DNA from: Gliomastix tumulicola
Lineage: Eukaryota > Ascomycota > Sordariomycetes > Hypocreales > Bionectriaceae
Assembly: GCA_001599755.1 (NCBI GenBank)
Contig: BCHX01000008.1
Coordinates: forward strand, 62,001-126,000
Reading direction: 5' to 3'
DNA length: 64,000 bases
Shown: positions 1 to 10,035 of the stretch, in pieces
How positions within the stretch are numbered: the first letter of the stretch is position 1
Layout: each line of letters opens with the position of its first letter
Position numbers and translations under genes: made by a program
Notes under the pieces: generated by a model
What the model saw: only the letters and a program-made list of their open reading frames with translations
What the model was told of the DNA's origin: nothing
The model's database searches: none

Positions 1-365
1 CCCATTATAGCATCACCGAGGACGGTGGAGCGGCACATACAATGGCGCGCAACACAGAAGAAGTGTGGACTGTAATTGATGGTGAATGCGTGGGGTCATG
101 CAGAGGAAAGAATGGGGTTCTTTCACAAGGGATGGATGGATGGATGGTAGGAGTACGATCATGTAGAGTCATCTCCAGTCTGGCACTGGTCGTCTGTCGT
201 TGCCTGGCGACAGACGGAATGTTAATTGTTAACCAGAAGCAAACTGAGACACGCCTAGGTAGGCGTTTGATTCACACAGTCTTGGCTGTAGACGGCCTGG
301 AAATTTGTCACTTAACAACATTGCTTCCTTTCTGACTACTTCCCAATCTACCATATCAACGAGTG
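1..365. other. Intergenic stretch, no gene seen
   Basis: No reading frame here resembles a protein family. A short GATG/GGAT tandem run lies near 130-148, and an inverted repeat (CGCCTA-GG-TAGGCG) near 253-266. The interval is the 3' flank of the minus-strand gene that ends at 366, so it should contain that gene's 3' UTR and poly(A) site, which I cannot locate. Confidence 0.5.
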
Positions 366-3300
366 TCACTGTAGTACCGCCGACGGCCCAGTGGGCCAGA
401 CGTGCTCTTTTGACAAGCCGCCATCGCTTCGATGCTCCTCCTCCGCCCAGGAAGGATAGTCTACATATCCCTCGGCTTTTCCAACCTCGTAGAATAGATC
501 CCGAATATACTTGGTAACCGGCAGTAGCCTCTGAATCCTGGTAGGCAGATCCGGGTTACTGAGAAATGTTCGACCAAACGCTACGAGCACCTGCCGGCCC
601 TTCTCAGCTTCCGAATCTGCCTTCTGGCGCGCCGAGTGAGCGTTGTAGCCGCCGGCAAAGATGACGGGCGACGTCTCACCCCAAATGTCGGCGGCGAACT
701 GCACAGATTCGGCGGCGGCATCGCTGGGGACGTCCATCGGCCCCTGCACACGACTCTCGATGACATGCAAGTAGCTGAGCCGGAGATCGCTTAGTCCAGC
801 GACAAGGTGAGAGAACTGGGGGACGGGATCCGCCATGCGCATTCCGTGATGCCGGCTCCAGGGGCTGATGCGGTAGCCGACTCTGTCTGGCCCAATGGCA
901 TCGGCCACGGCCTTTGCCACGGCGAGGGGGAACCGGCAGCGATTCTCGATCGAGCCTCCCCACCGGTCGTTGCGGTTGTTAGACACGTCTTGCGTGAACT
1001 GGTCGAGGAGATAGCCATTAGCGCCGTGCAGCTCGACGCCGTCGAAACCAGCCAGGATGGCCTTTTTCGCCGCCTCCCGAAACTCCCCTATCACATCTTG
1101 GAGCTCCTCCTCATGGAGCGGTCGTGGCACGGGCGAGTCTGGCCCAACTGGCACGTTCCCGCTCGAGATGGCCTCGGCGCCCTGCTCGAGCGCCCCAGCC
1201 CGTATAGCCCTCCCGACCACCCATAGCTGCATGTAGATGAAGGAGTCCCTCGCGTGTACCGCGGCGGTGACCCCTTTCCAGGCATCCACCTGGGCATCGG
1301 TCCAGATACCGGGTGTGTTAGGCGGCGAGGCTGAGCGAGGCGAGATGGCCGTAGCCTCGCTAATGAGGAGCGTTCCAGGGACACTAGCCCGCTGAGCGTA
1401 GTACTCGACCATGAGGGGCGTTGGTACAAAGTCAATGGCGGCCCTTCGTCTTGTCATTGGCGCCATGACAATGCGGTGAGAGAGGGAGGCACGGCCGACT
1501 TTGATGGGGGCGAATAGGTTGGAATCCTTCAGAGTGGTCTGATACTTCCACTGCTCTAACCAACCCGCGGCCCATTCGGAGCTGACAGCAGGAAGCTCTT
1601 TGAGGGTGGTGCTCAGTGCTGAAGATTTGATCGTCTCAAAGGCCGGCCGTGGATCACGTTTCAGCAGTCCAGTGAAAAATGGCAACAGCTTGAAAGCAGA
1701 CAAGTTACCTTGGACATTGCTTCCCCCAGATTCTCCCAGTGCTACCGCGTGAAGCGCCTTGACCCAGCCATCCAAGCTGATGATCTCCACTGGCCGGTCG
1801 TTCTTGATGCTGCCATTCAAGCATCTGGCCACAACCGGGAGGAGAGATTCCTTCCACCGGACGGTTCGCGGGTTCACGGCGTGCACAATCAGTGCAGCTC
1901 CCGAAGACGGGGGGGCCGCAGTGGCCATTTCGAATATTGCTGCTGAGAGGAGGTCAACGGGAATCCAGTCCACTGTCTCGTTGCGGCCCAACGTCTCGGG
2001 AAGTAGCGAAAGGTGAGCAGAAGCGTCGATTAACTGCACCGATCACAGTGTCAAGTCAGCACCCCCAACCTAGCCAGGGTATTTATGTTACGGGGTTGCT
2101 TGCACTTACGCTCGGGAGCCACTCTTTGCGATTCCACTCGCCAGACTCGTGACCCTGAAGCACGGGACCGGCAATCTGACCAACACGACAGACCGTTGCT
2201 TGGATCCCGCTGCGCAGGCTAGCCTCGTTGAGAATGCGCTCCGCCACCAGCTTGGACTCTCCGTAGCCGCTGCCTGCGGAATTCCAATCCGTGATAGGCT
2301 CCTCGGGGATGGCAGCCTGACGAGCTGTCTGGTGATTATTGGCCACCCCGACTGACGAAGTGAAGAGAATCTTGACTGTCTTGTTCTCATTGGAGCCCTT
2401 GTAAGCAAGGTCAACTAGATTCCTGACTCCTCTGACATGAGGCTCGAAGGAGGCGAGTGACAGATTGAAGTCTACCTGCCACTGAACATCTGTGCAACTC
2501 CAGAGTTAGGTCCCTCGTTAGAGACACAGGGCGTACCAAGGTAATGACTTGCCTATGATGTGAGTGACTCGCTCCGAGATGTCGCCATAGTCAGTCTCCT
2601 GCAGCCCCAGTCTCTCTTCCGAAAGCTTGGCCTGCAGGAAGTGGACATTGGAGGCCGCAAAATCAGATCGTAGGCCGCGCTTTGCATTCAGTTGAGCTTG
2701 CCGAGACTCTGCGTCAGCAGAGCGATTCAGACACCACACCTCCTTTACACTCTCGGTTTGTATCAGATGGTCGAGGATGTAGGAACCTAGAGATCCCGTG
2801 CTGCCGGTCAGTACGATACGGTAGTCGCTGTCGGGTGTTTCATCGCCGCTTCTACTGAGCCGTGGCGGTAGGTCCTTCGTATATTTCAAGAAGAGTTCAT
2901 CCGCTAGATGGGGGCTCCCGGCACTCTCAGCAGATTCGATGTCGTGACTTCTCGTGAGATTGAGGATGGCCGCTGCGAGCTGAGACACAGTCGGGTTCTT
3001 GTATATGAGAACACTCGTTATTACCCCGGCTTGAACGCCAGAATCTCGAGGTAGGCCCCGGACCAGCCGTCGCCGAATCGTCATCACCTGGAGGGAATCC
3101 ACGCCCGCGTCGGCAAAGAGATCATCGTTCTTGTCCAGAGCTTTCAAGTCCAGCGCCGCAAGGATGAGCTCCCGCAACAATTCCTCTAGAGCCTCTTGGC
3201 TTTGCAGATTCACCGGATGTCTCACTTTAGCGTCACTGTCGCCGGTAAGCTCGGCCTGTGCATAGACTTGATCCAACTCCTCGGCATATAGCTGTATCGT

Positions 3301-4890
3301 GGGCCCCCTGCGGACTGTTGACTTAGGTGTCCTCTGAAATGGCTTGGCGGGGTGTCCGAAGACGACCAAATCCGGATCAAGCTTGCCATGAGTAGGCGCA
3401 AGCTTGTTCGCTGCCTCAATGGAAGGCAGGATCTGTTGGATCAGAGCACGCCGCTCCTCGGCATCCCGCGGGTACGAGGTCTCGAGGACCTCGATGATGC
3501 CCGACGTCTGGAAGCGTCCCTGGCCAGCAATAACCGCCGCCTTGACCAACGGGTGCGCCCCGATGACGAGCTCCATGTTGTTCGGCTGGACCTTCTCCCC
3601 ATTCGACAGAACGATGATATTATCCGCCCGGCCTTCATACTTGTATAATCCCTCCTTTGTGGCGTGTCTGGAGAAGAGGTCCTTGGTGCTGTACTCGTCC
3701 AAGTCGGGGAAAGTCGAGAAAATGGACTGCCACTGCGCCAGGTGATGCTGTCTCACCGCGACGAGTTCGTACAGCCCGTCTGCATGGGGTCTGAACTGGA
3801 AACCGCAGTTGGGATGAGGGTGGATGTAGTTCCAGTCCTCCGGGTCCGTCTCCACGCACGGAAGCCAGCCCGCCTCGGTGGTGCCGATGGAAAGGCGTAG
3901 CTTGGTGTGCTTCCAGATCCGGTCCCCGGCCTCGAAGCTGACAGGTCCGCCTCCGTAGGCGAGAGTCCTGACGCCCTGTAGCAGCTCCAGGAACTCGGCG
4001 TCCTTGGAAATATCCTCCACCAACGACGGGGCAGTGAAGACGGAAGTGGGCTCTGTCCGCCGGATCACCTGCTTCATCAGATCCAGCGAGACGGGTCTCT
4101 GAGGGCCCAGGACAATGGTTGTGCCGTGGTAGATGGGCCAGAGCATGCCATTGACCAGCCCCGCGCCGTGATAGAAGGGGAACGTCAGGTACACTCGGGT
4201 GTCGTAATAGTCGTGCAGCAGGAGCGGTCTTCCGTTGATGCGGGGGAGGAGATTGTTCGCCCCAACAGACGCCACGCTGTCTAGGAATCGAAAGACTGGC
4301 TTCGGGTTGCCGGTGCTGCCGCTCGTGTGCAGAACCCAGGCGTGGTCCCTCCTCCCCGCCTCCCAATCCTTGAGGTATTCGAAATGCGGTACTGCGGCCG
4401 GGTCCAGGAAGAAGTCAAGGTCAGGCAAGGTCACCGTCTCGAGAGACACATGTTCCAGAAGCCGGCCGGCACGGCTGCCGTGATTGGGAAGTAGCCAGAT
4501 GCCGCATTCAGCCCCGCGAATGACCGCGAGATCCCCCTCGACCGTGTTTCTAGGCGATGTGAAGAGCATCTTGTATCCAGTCTTGACGGCTGCAATGACG
4601 AGCAGATAGTACCTAAGATCCTGGGGGCCCTCATATCCTACAGTCGGAGACGAAGGCCTCCTCCCCAATGCACTCTCCAGCCACCAGGCGGTACGGTTGA
4701 TGGCATTTGCATATTGCCTGGCGGTGATTTTGACAAAAGGGTCACCGAGCCTGTCATTTCTGGATGGGAACTCATATAGGACGCGGTCAGGGTCCGTTTG
4801 AGCCAGCTCATCGACCACGTGTGGCAGCAGTCGATGCCCAATATCATCGCGGAAGCGATAGCTCTTCGGGTCTGGATCTCGAATGGGCAT
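366..4890 (-). CDS. NRPS-like A-T-reductase fused to Old Yellow Enzyme
   Basis: Exon model: complement(366..2033, 2110..2489, 2553..4890), giving 1461 residues. Domains in order: an adenylation domain (HTSGSTGNPKP near 188-198, SIGTTEAG near 334-341, STKDLF near 401, YEGRADN near 418, a PKSTVRRG-type A10 motif near 521); a thiolation domain with the phosphopantetheine serine in AGVDSLQ (about 599); a thioester-reductase domain with a Rossmann GSTGSLG near 697 and YGESK (Tyr855, Lys859); and, from about 1075, a full FMN ene-reductase domain with MAPMTR, QLW, HGANGY (His1242, Asn1245, Tyr1247) and WGGSIENR. As an adenylate-forming reductase it should activate a carboxylic acid, load it on the T domain and release it reductively as aldehyde or alcohol; the OYE domain would reduce an activated C=C bond. 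The third exon runs from the reductase tail into the OYE domain without a stop, so the fusion does not depend on an intron guess. Intron 1 uses a GC donor. The substrate is unknown. Confidence 0.9.
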
Positions 4891-5544
4891 GACGCTGAGG
4901 TGATCAGTGTGAGCTCACGCAGGTTTGACAGAACAGTCAGACGAGATTAGTGAATGTCGTGATGCTCTCGCTATCATTCATGGCGGCCGACTCTTACTGC
5001 TACCTGATCTCAGGCGTCCTACAAAAGCTCCATTCCCGGATGTCTGGATCCACGATCTTTCGTGCAGAGACAAGCCTATTCCTTCCCGTTCAGGTATCGC
5101 CGTCTGGGGCGGCATCACTGCCAACGATGTCGCCATCGCCGAACCCATTCTCTTCGGTCAGGGGCTACCAGATAGACTACCTAGACCCATCAAGTGGCGT
5201 GATCCGAATCTGGGCCAAACACGCGCTGTAAAAGACTGGGTGCCCCCACACTGACCGTTCTTACAGCTTCGGCGTTACTTAAATAAGGTGTGTCTTTATT
5301 TCACGACTCACATCGAGCAGGGAATCGAGGCTGGTAGAGCTCTTGGCCCTGTTACGACATGTGCATCCCAACGTTCGGCTCGGTAGAGCGAGAGCAAGGA
5401 TACTCCTCCAGGATTAAGAAGGTTATATCGGAGTTGACCCAAGACCTTGTGCTTTTGTAAAGTTTGATATATATTCGAATTCGTGTTTCTCATACAACGT
5501 TCCTTCTCTGTGTCTCTAGAACGAATAAGCTTCCACCCTCCATC
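4891..5544. promoter_or_regulatory. Bidirectional promoter interval of the reductase-OYE / MFS pair
   Basis: These 654 bases separate two divergent start codons (4890 minus, 5545 plus), so both promoters must lie here. Two overlapping plus-strand reading frames (about 4925-5254) look like no known family and I do not call them. An A/T-rich TTAAATAAGG near 5279-5288 could serve as a TATA-like element for the plus-strand gene. No specific operator is recognisable. Confidence 0.45.
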
Positions 5545-7484
5545 ATGGGACTCTGGATTCTCGAGCCCAAGTCGGGCGAGCCCGTTCCAGGCACCGTCCA
5601 TCTACAAGACGAAAGGGTAGGACTCGTTCGATTGGGTGTCAACGTCAAGCGAGGAAAAGGGCGTCACGCAGATATCGTTCTTGCGCCCCAGCCATCCGAC
5701 TCGCCGAACGACCCTCTGAGTAAGTGACAAGCAGTGGCCCGAAGCCATGACGCTATTTCCCATGGGAACAACAGGGTTGACAACATACACGAGCGAATCA
5801 ATAGACTGGTCACAACCGCGCAAAATCTTCACCTCAGTGTTCCTGAGCATCGGCACGGGCATGATGGCTGGGACACACAACTTTGTCAACCCGGCCAACC
5901 CGCAGCTTGCTAAAGTCTTCAAAACGGACATCTCAACCGTCTCGAGGAGTGTCAGCATCATCCTCCTCATGCTGGGCGTCAGCGCCGTCCTGTCCAGTCC
6001 CATGGCTCGCATTTGGGGCAAGCGGCCCGTTATCCTCGCCGGCAACTTCCTCGCCGTCCTAGGCTATGTCATCCTCATCGCCAAGCCCGGTAACCTCGTT
6101 GCCCTGTATGTTGGGCGCGCCATCCACGGTCTCGGCATCGCGCCGCTCGAGTACCTTGTGAGCTCCAGCGTGGGTGATCTGTTCTTCGTGCATGAGAGGG
6201 GCCTTCACCTGGCGCTGTGGCACTACTCGCTCTCGGGCGGGAATGCCATCGGGCAGGTGATTGCGACGCAAATCCTGGCTGCTCAGGGATGGTTGTGGCC
6301 ATTTATTTACACGTGAGTATTGACCCGGTCTCCTACATCCATCTCTTCGCACGACGGAGGGCCCGATGCTAAGCAAGCTCTAATAGCGTTATTGTCATCT
6401 CGGTGTACACAATCGTCTATTTCTTCGTGTGTCCTGAGACCACGTACGTCCGTGACAGCCGCCTCGATATCGACATCAAGGAAGATGAGGACGGGCAGAG
6501 CAATGCGGCCGCACCGTCCATCAACTCATCAGACAGACCTGGGGAACGAGATGCAAAGGCTACCCATGAGTCGTCTGTCATCGACGCTGACCTCACTGCT
6601 ACCGCCTCGCCCCAGGAAACGGAAGCGGCTACAGATCCTACCGAGGCTAAGCTGACGTACAGGGAGGCACTAAGAGTCTACAACGGTCGGTTCAGCGAGG
6701 AGTCTCTCCTGCACGCTCTCGTGACTCCATGGAGTGCCTTCCTCCTTCCCGCGGTCAGCTGGGCGGCCTTTAGCTACGGCTCCTCTGTCGCTTTTGCTGC
6801 ATCCTTCTCTGTTGCGCTCGGCCAGATCTTCACCAAGCCGCCTTACAACCTGACCAGCGCCGAGGTGGGACAGGCAGTGCTGTCCTCGTTTGTAGGTGCC
6901 ACTCTGGGCAATGTCATTCCCGGCCCTGTAAGCGACTGGTTGGTCAAGTACATGTCCAGGAAGAATCAGGGGGTCTATGAGCCAGAGTTCAGGCTCGTGA
7001 TGTCAGTCCCGGCTCTCATATTTGGCTTGATTGCTTTCTGGGGTTTCGGCTGGTCGCTCGATGCTGGTTCACCATTCATGGTGCCCGTGTTTTTCTACGG
7101 CCTTGCCATCTTTGCCGGCGCCATCAACTCACTCATCTCGAACGCCTATCTTCTAGATTGCCACAGGGCGCAGGCTCAAGACGGCTATGCAGCGGTTACC
7201 ATCGGACGAGGTGTCTACGCCTTCGCCATGACATTTGTCATCAATGGCTGGATCGCCAGAGACGGGCACAAGGTTGTATATTTCTGGGTCGGTGCCCTCC
7301 ATGGCCTTAGCTGCGTCATTGGCATCTTCCTCTACTTCTTTGGAAAGAGGGTGAGTCCATATGATTTGTCCCTTGAAGATGGCTTAGTACTGACGAAATG
7401 ACCCAGATTCGACTTACTGTGTCCAAGTCACAGTTCATTCAAAGCAGCCTGGCCAAGAGGACCGGTCTAAATGTAGCAACCTGA
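5545..7484 (+). CDS. MFS transporter, DHA-type
   Basis: Exons 5545..5719, 5805..6312, 6387..7350 and 7407..7484 give 574 residues; introns are 85, 74 and 56 bases. The N terminus (MGLWILEPK, then IVLAPQPS and NDPLNW, the last rebuilt across intron 1) is typical of fungal MFS carriers with a soluble head before helix 1. Hydrophobic helices follow, with a helix 2-3 loop ARIWGKRP and an acidic central loop around IKEDEDG. The start is chosen because MGLWILEP is the usual family start and the ATG follows CATC. Such carriers export drugs or metabolites by proton antiport at the plasma membrane. It is divergent from the reductase-OYE gene, so exporting that enzyme's product or protecting the producer is a reasonable inference, not proof. 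The cargo cannot be read from the sequence. Confidence 0.9.
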
Positions 7485-8257
7485 CCTCTGGTTTTTATGA
7501 AAAACAGGCCGTATGACATAGCGTCTGGACGAAAGAGCAAAAGGTCGTGGTTTTGAACAAGGACGACGATGAGTACAAAAGTGTATTGCTACGAGCCTAT
7601 AATAACGCTGTCAGATACATTGCAATACTGGCTTGAACTGGCTTAATATATAAAGCTTGAACTCGTTCTTAATAGCCACTCACATTCATGTCCGCTACAA
7701 CATAACTGACGCCTCTTCACCAAAATTGGACTCACCGTGATTAACCGGTGAAGATCCACAAGTAGCATGTTAATTTAACTACCACGGTGTTTTGAGAACT
7801 TGACGAGCATCTCACCTGCAGACTTAGCGGGCAAAGTTCTCGCAATGTATTATTATAACGAGGAGAAGGAGGTAATGAGGTCGAAGATGGTGCTGAAGCA
7901 CGGCGTACGCAGTGCGTCAGGGACTAATTTCCGAGTCCGGTTTGAGGTTACGGAGGGTCATCAGCTTACAGCTAAGTTTTGAATTAATTAAAGCGAGCGG
8001 TTCTCGCGGCGTTCTTTGCTGAGTTGTAGTTACGGCCTTCTCTATTGGAAAGATGCGTTCTTTTACTATCTCCATTCGCGGAGTATGTTCCGGCCCGGGG
8101 CGTACAGTGCTGACAGTAAAGGGGCAGCGAGTAGAGGAGACCGCAGCAAGCCCAACGGACCGGCACTTGAGCCGGGACTCAGACCCCCAGACCCCCAGCT
8201 AGATCATTAGTAGCGTAGTTTGTGTCAGGAGGATGGGTGCATCTCACCCTTGCAGCA

Positions 8258-8282
8258 CCCCAGGTAAATTGCAGCACCCCAG
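8258..8282. promoter_or_regulatory. Paired CreA-type sites upstream of the lyase
   Basis: Two copies of CCCCAG (reverse complement CTGGGG, fitting the fungal CreA/CRE-1 consensus SYGGRG) at 8258-8263 and 8277-8282 sit inside a repeated GCAGCACCCCAG unit, about 325-350 bases before the lyase start. Closely paired sites are the arrangement usually linked to carbon catabolite repression of polysaccharide-degrading genes. The role here is inferred. Confidence 0.4.
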
Positions 8283-8515
8283 ACCCAAAGAGTCCTTTCA
8301 AAACGTGGGGCAACATTGGAAGCTCAATGACCCCGCGGCACAGACATGGCGCTGCGACGGCGCAGATCAGCATTCTCCTCGTGGGTGCACCCACACACCC
8401 ACCCATCCAAGTAGTTACCCGCACCAGTCAGTCATCGTCAACATGCTATGAACCCTCATCCCTCACGGCTACCGAAGTGCGCTTTCATCAGACCCCAACC
8501 CTCGTGCCTCTCATC

Positions 8516-8522
8516 TATAAAT
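8516..8522 (+). promoter_or_regulatory. TATA box of the PL20 lyase gene
   Basis: TATAAAT lies 84 bases before the ATG at 8606, a normal distance for a filamentous fungal core promoter. Confidence 0.5.
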
Positions 8523-8605
8523 GAGCCGATGCCGTCCATGTTATTCCTTTTCGTGGCCTGCTATCCTAATCAGCAAGAAAGCACCCAGCTCCCGTTCCGG
8601 TCACC

Positions 8606-9429
8606 ATGCCTTTCATCAAGCTCATCAAGGCAGCCTGCCTCTTTGCTCTTTGCACCCCTGCGACCGCTGGGACACTCTACTCGGCCGACTTTGCTAGCGG
8701 TCTTGGCCCATTCAGCGTTTGCAATGTCAAAGCCCCATCCAAAGCCGAGGTCAAAGACGGCAGCTTGACTGTTTTCTTCGACGAAGCGAATTACGACGGT
8801 ACCCGGAACGACAAAGGCGCCGAGATCTGTGTTTTCAGGCCCGGCACTTCGACCAATGTCTATCAGATGGCTAAAGAAGGCTGGCAGGGCTTTAGCATCT
8901 TTGTACCCTCCAACACATTCCCACGGGATAAGAGTTCCATCATTGCACAGCAGTTCTGCCCTGGTGGATGCTCGTCGTGGTGCGGAACCCTTCAATTGAC
9001 TGGCAACTCGCTTGTTGTCGAACACCGGGCCGGCGGCTGCACCGCCCCTACCGTCGCTACTCTTGTTCAGAACGTTCCCCGAGATACATGGCACGATGTC
9101 GTGGTTCGCATGAGGGTGTCGAGAGAGAACCGAGGGGTTTATGAGGTCTGGTGGGATGGGACCAACATCTACAGTAAGAAGGATATTAACGTCGGGTTTG
9201 GCGACTGGAATGGGGACACGTTGACCAGTGGCCTGTATTTCAAGAATGGCCAATACGCTTATGGTAAGTGTCCAAATGATTCCCCCTCACCTTAACGACC
9301 GATTGACTAACATATAACACAGACACTGAAAAGTACAATGGTGCCCAGAGAACACTTCTATTCGACAACGTGAAGTGGTATCAAACAGATGCGGGAGAGA
9401 CTAACGGATACGACACTGTAGCTCCATGA
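8606..9429 (+). CDS. Secreted polysaccharide lyase, PL20 (glucuronan lyase) type
   Basis: Exons 8606..9263 and 9323..9429 give 254 residues; the 59-base intron starts GTAAGT and ends ACACAG. The N terminus MPFIKLIKAACLFALCTPATA is a clear signal peptide, so the enzyme is secreted. The rest is a compact beta-sandwich-like sequence with SADFASGLGPFSV, IIAQQFCPGGCSSWCGTLQL, DTWHDVVVRMR and the C-terminal stretch GLYFKNGQYAYD...LLFDNVKWY typical of fungal PL20 endo-beta-1,4-glucuronan lyases. Length is close to the usual 240-260 residues. Such enzymes cut polyglucuronic acid by beta-elimination. Paired CreA-like sites upstream fit a carbon-repressed secreted enzyme. A related alginate- or glucuronan-type lyase family is possible; family assignment is from memory of the motifs. 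Confidence 0.8.
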
Positions 9430-10035
9430 AGACGCTATTTGGCGTTGCTGAATGTTCTTTCCGCGTCAAAACACGGCGTCATCAGGATACTACGCGAATC
9501 ACTAAGGGCACTTCCATGATTATCCATCACAGTGCTCGCTCTCACATATATACAGTCATTACCTAGCTTGCATAAGTACAGATAGTCCTCGCCATCAACA
9601 AGTTGGTTCATCAATACTTACTTCGCTGATCCGTTGACACCAAAATCTTGCACTAGAAATTAAAGCTCCTACTAATCAGTCTGCAACATCCTGATAATCC
9701 TGCCAATAAAACCCTAGCCACACCTAACCTGACATCTCGGCCGACGTACAGTAGCGCAGTGGCCTGCTCGCCCGTCTCTTCTGCCTCTCCAACTCCCGCC
9801 TCCCCCGGCAAAAGAACGAGTCGTTCACTTAATGGTCGTGAATGGCGGGGTTACAGGGTAGGTGGTAGTTATTTCGGAGTGGAACATATCCTGGTTCCGT
9901 CCTGTCTGCCTGGTCCACTGGGCCTGCAATCCTACGAACATACGGTCAAGTCGAAACAATACTAGCGAGGGCTAAAAACCCTTGAAATGAAACTTGCATC
10001 ACGGCCGACGTCTTCATGAACAGGCCAAACTCCAG
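9430..10035. other. Intergenic stretch, no gene seen
   Basis: Contains the 3' flank of the lyase gene and the promoter of the HET gene. A 68-codon frame at 9759-9965 is low-complexity and resembles nothing. In-frame codons before 10036 include a TTG but no ATG, so I start the HET protein at 10036. Confidence 0.45.

Larger units (their letters stand above)
7485..8605. other. Intergenic stretch of 1.1 kb
   Basis: No family-like coding sequence is visible. The left part is the 3' flank of the MFS gene; the right part is the promoter of the PL20 gene and carries a pair of CCCCAG boxes and a TATA motif (listed separately). C-rich low-complexity tracts occur near 8187-8202 and 8385-8408. Confidence 0.5.

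Noticed and set aside
4925..5254. Overlapping 93- and 109-codon plus-strand frames in the divergent promoter
   Set aside because: No domain, no splice continuity, and they occupy the only space for two promoters.
7800..7982. 60-codon plus-strand frame
   Set aside because: It begins with TTG, not ATG, and resembles nothing.
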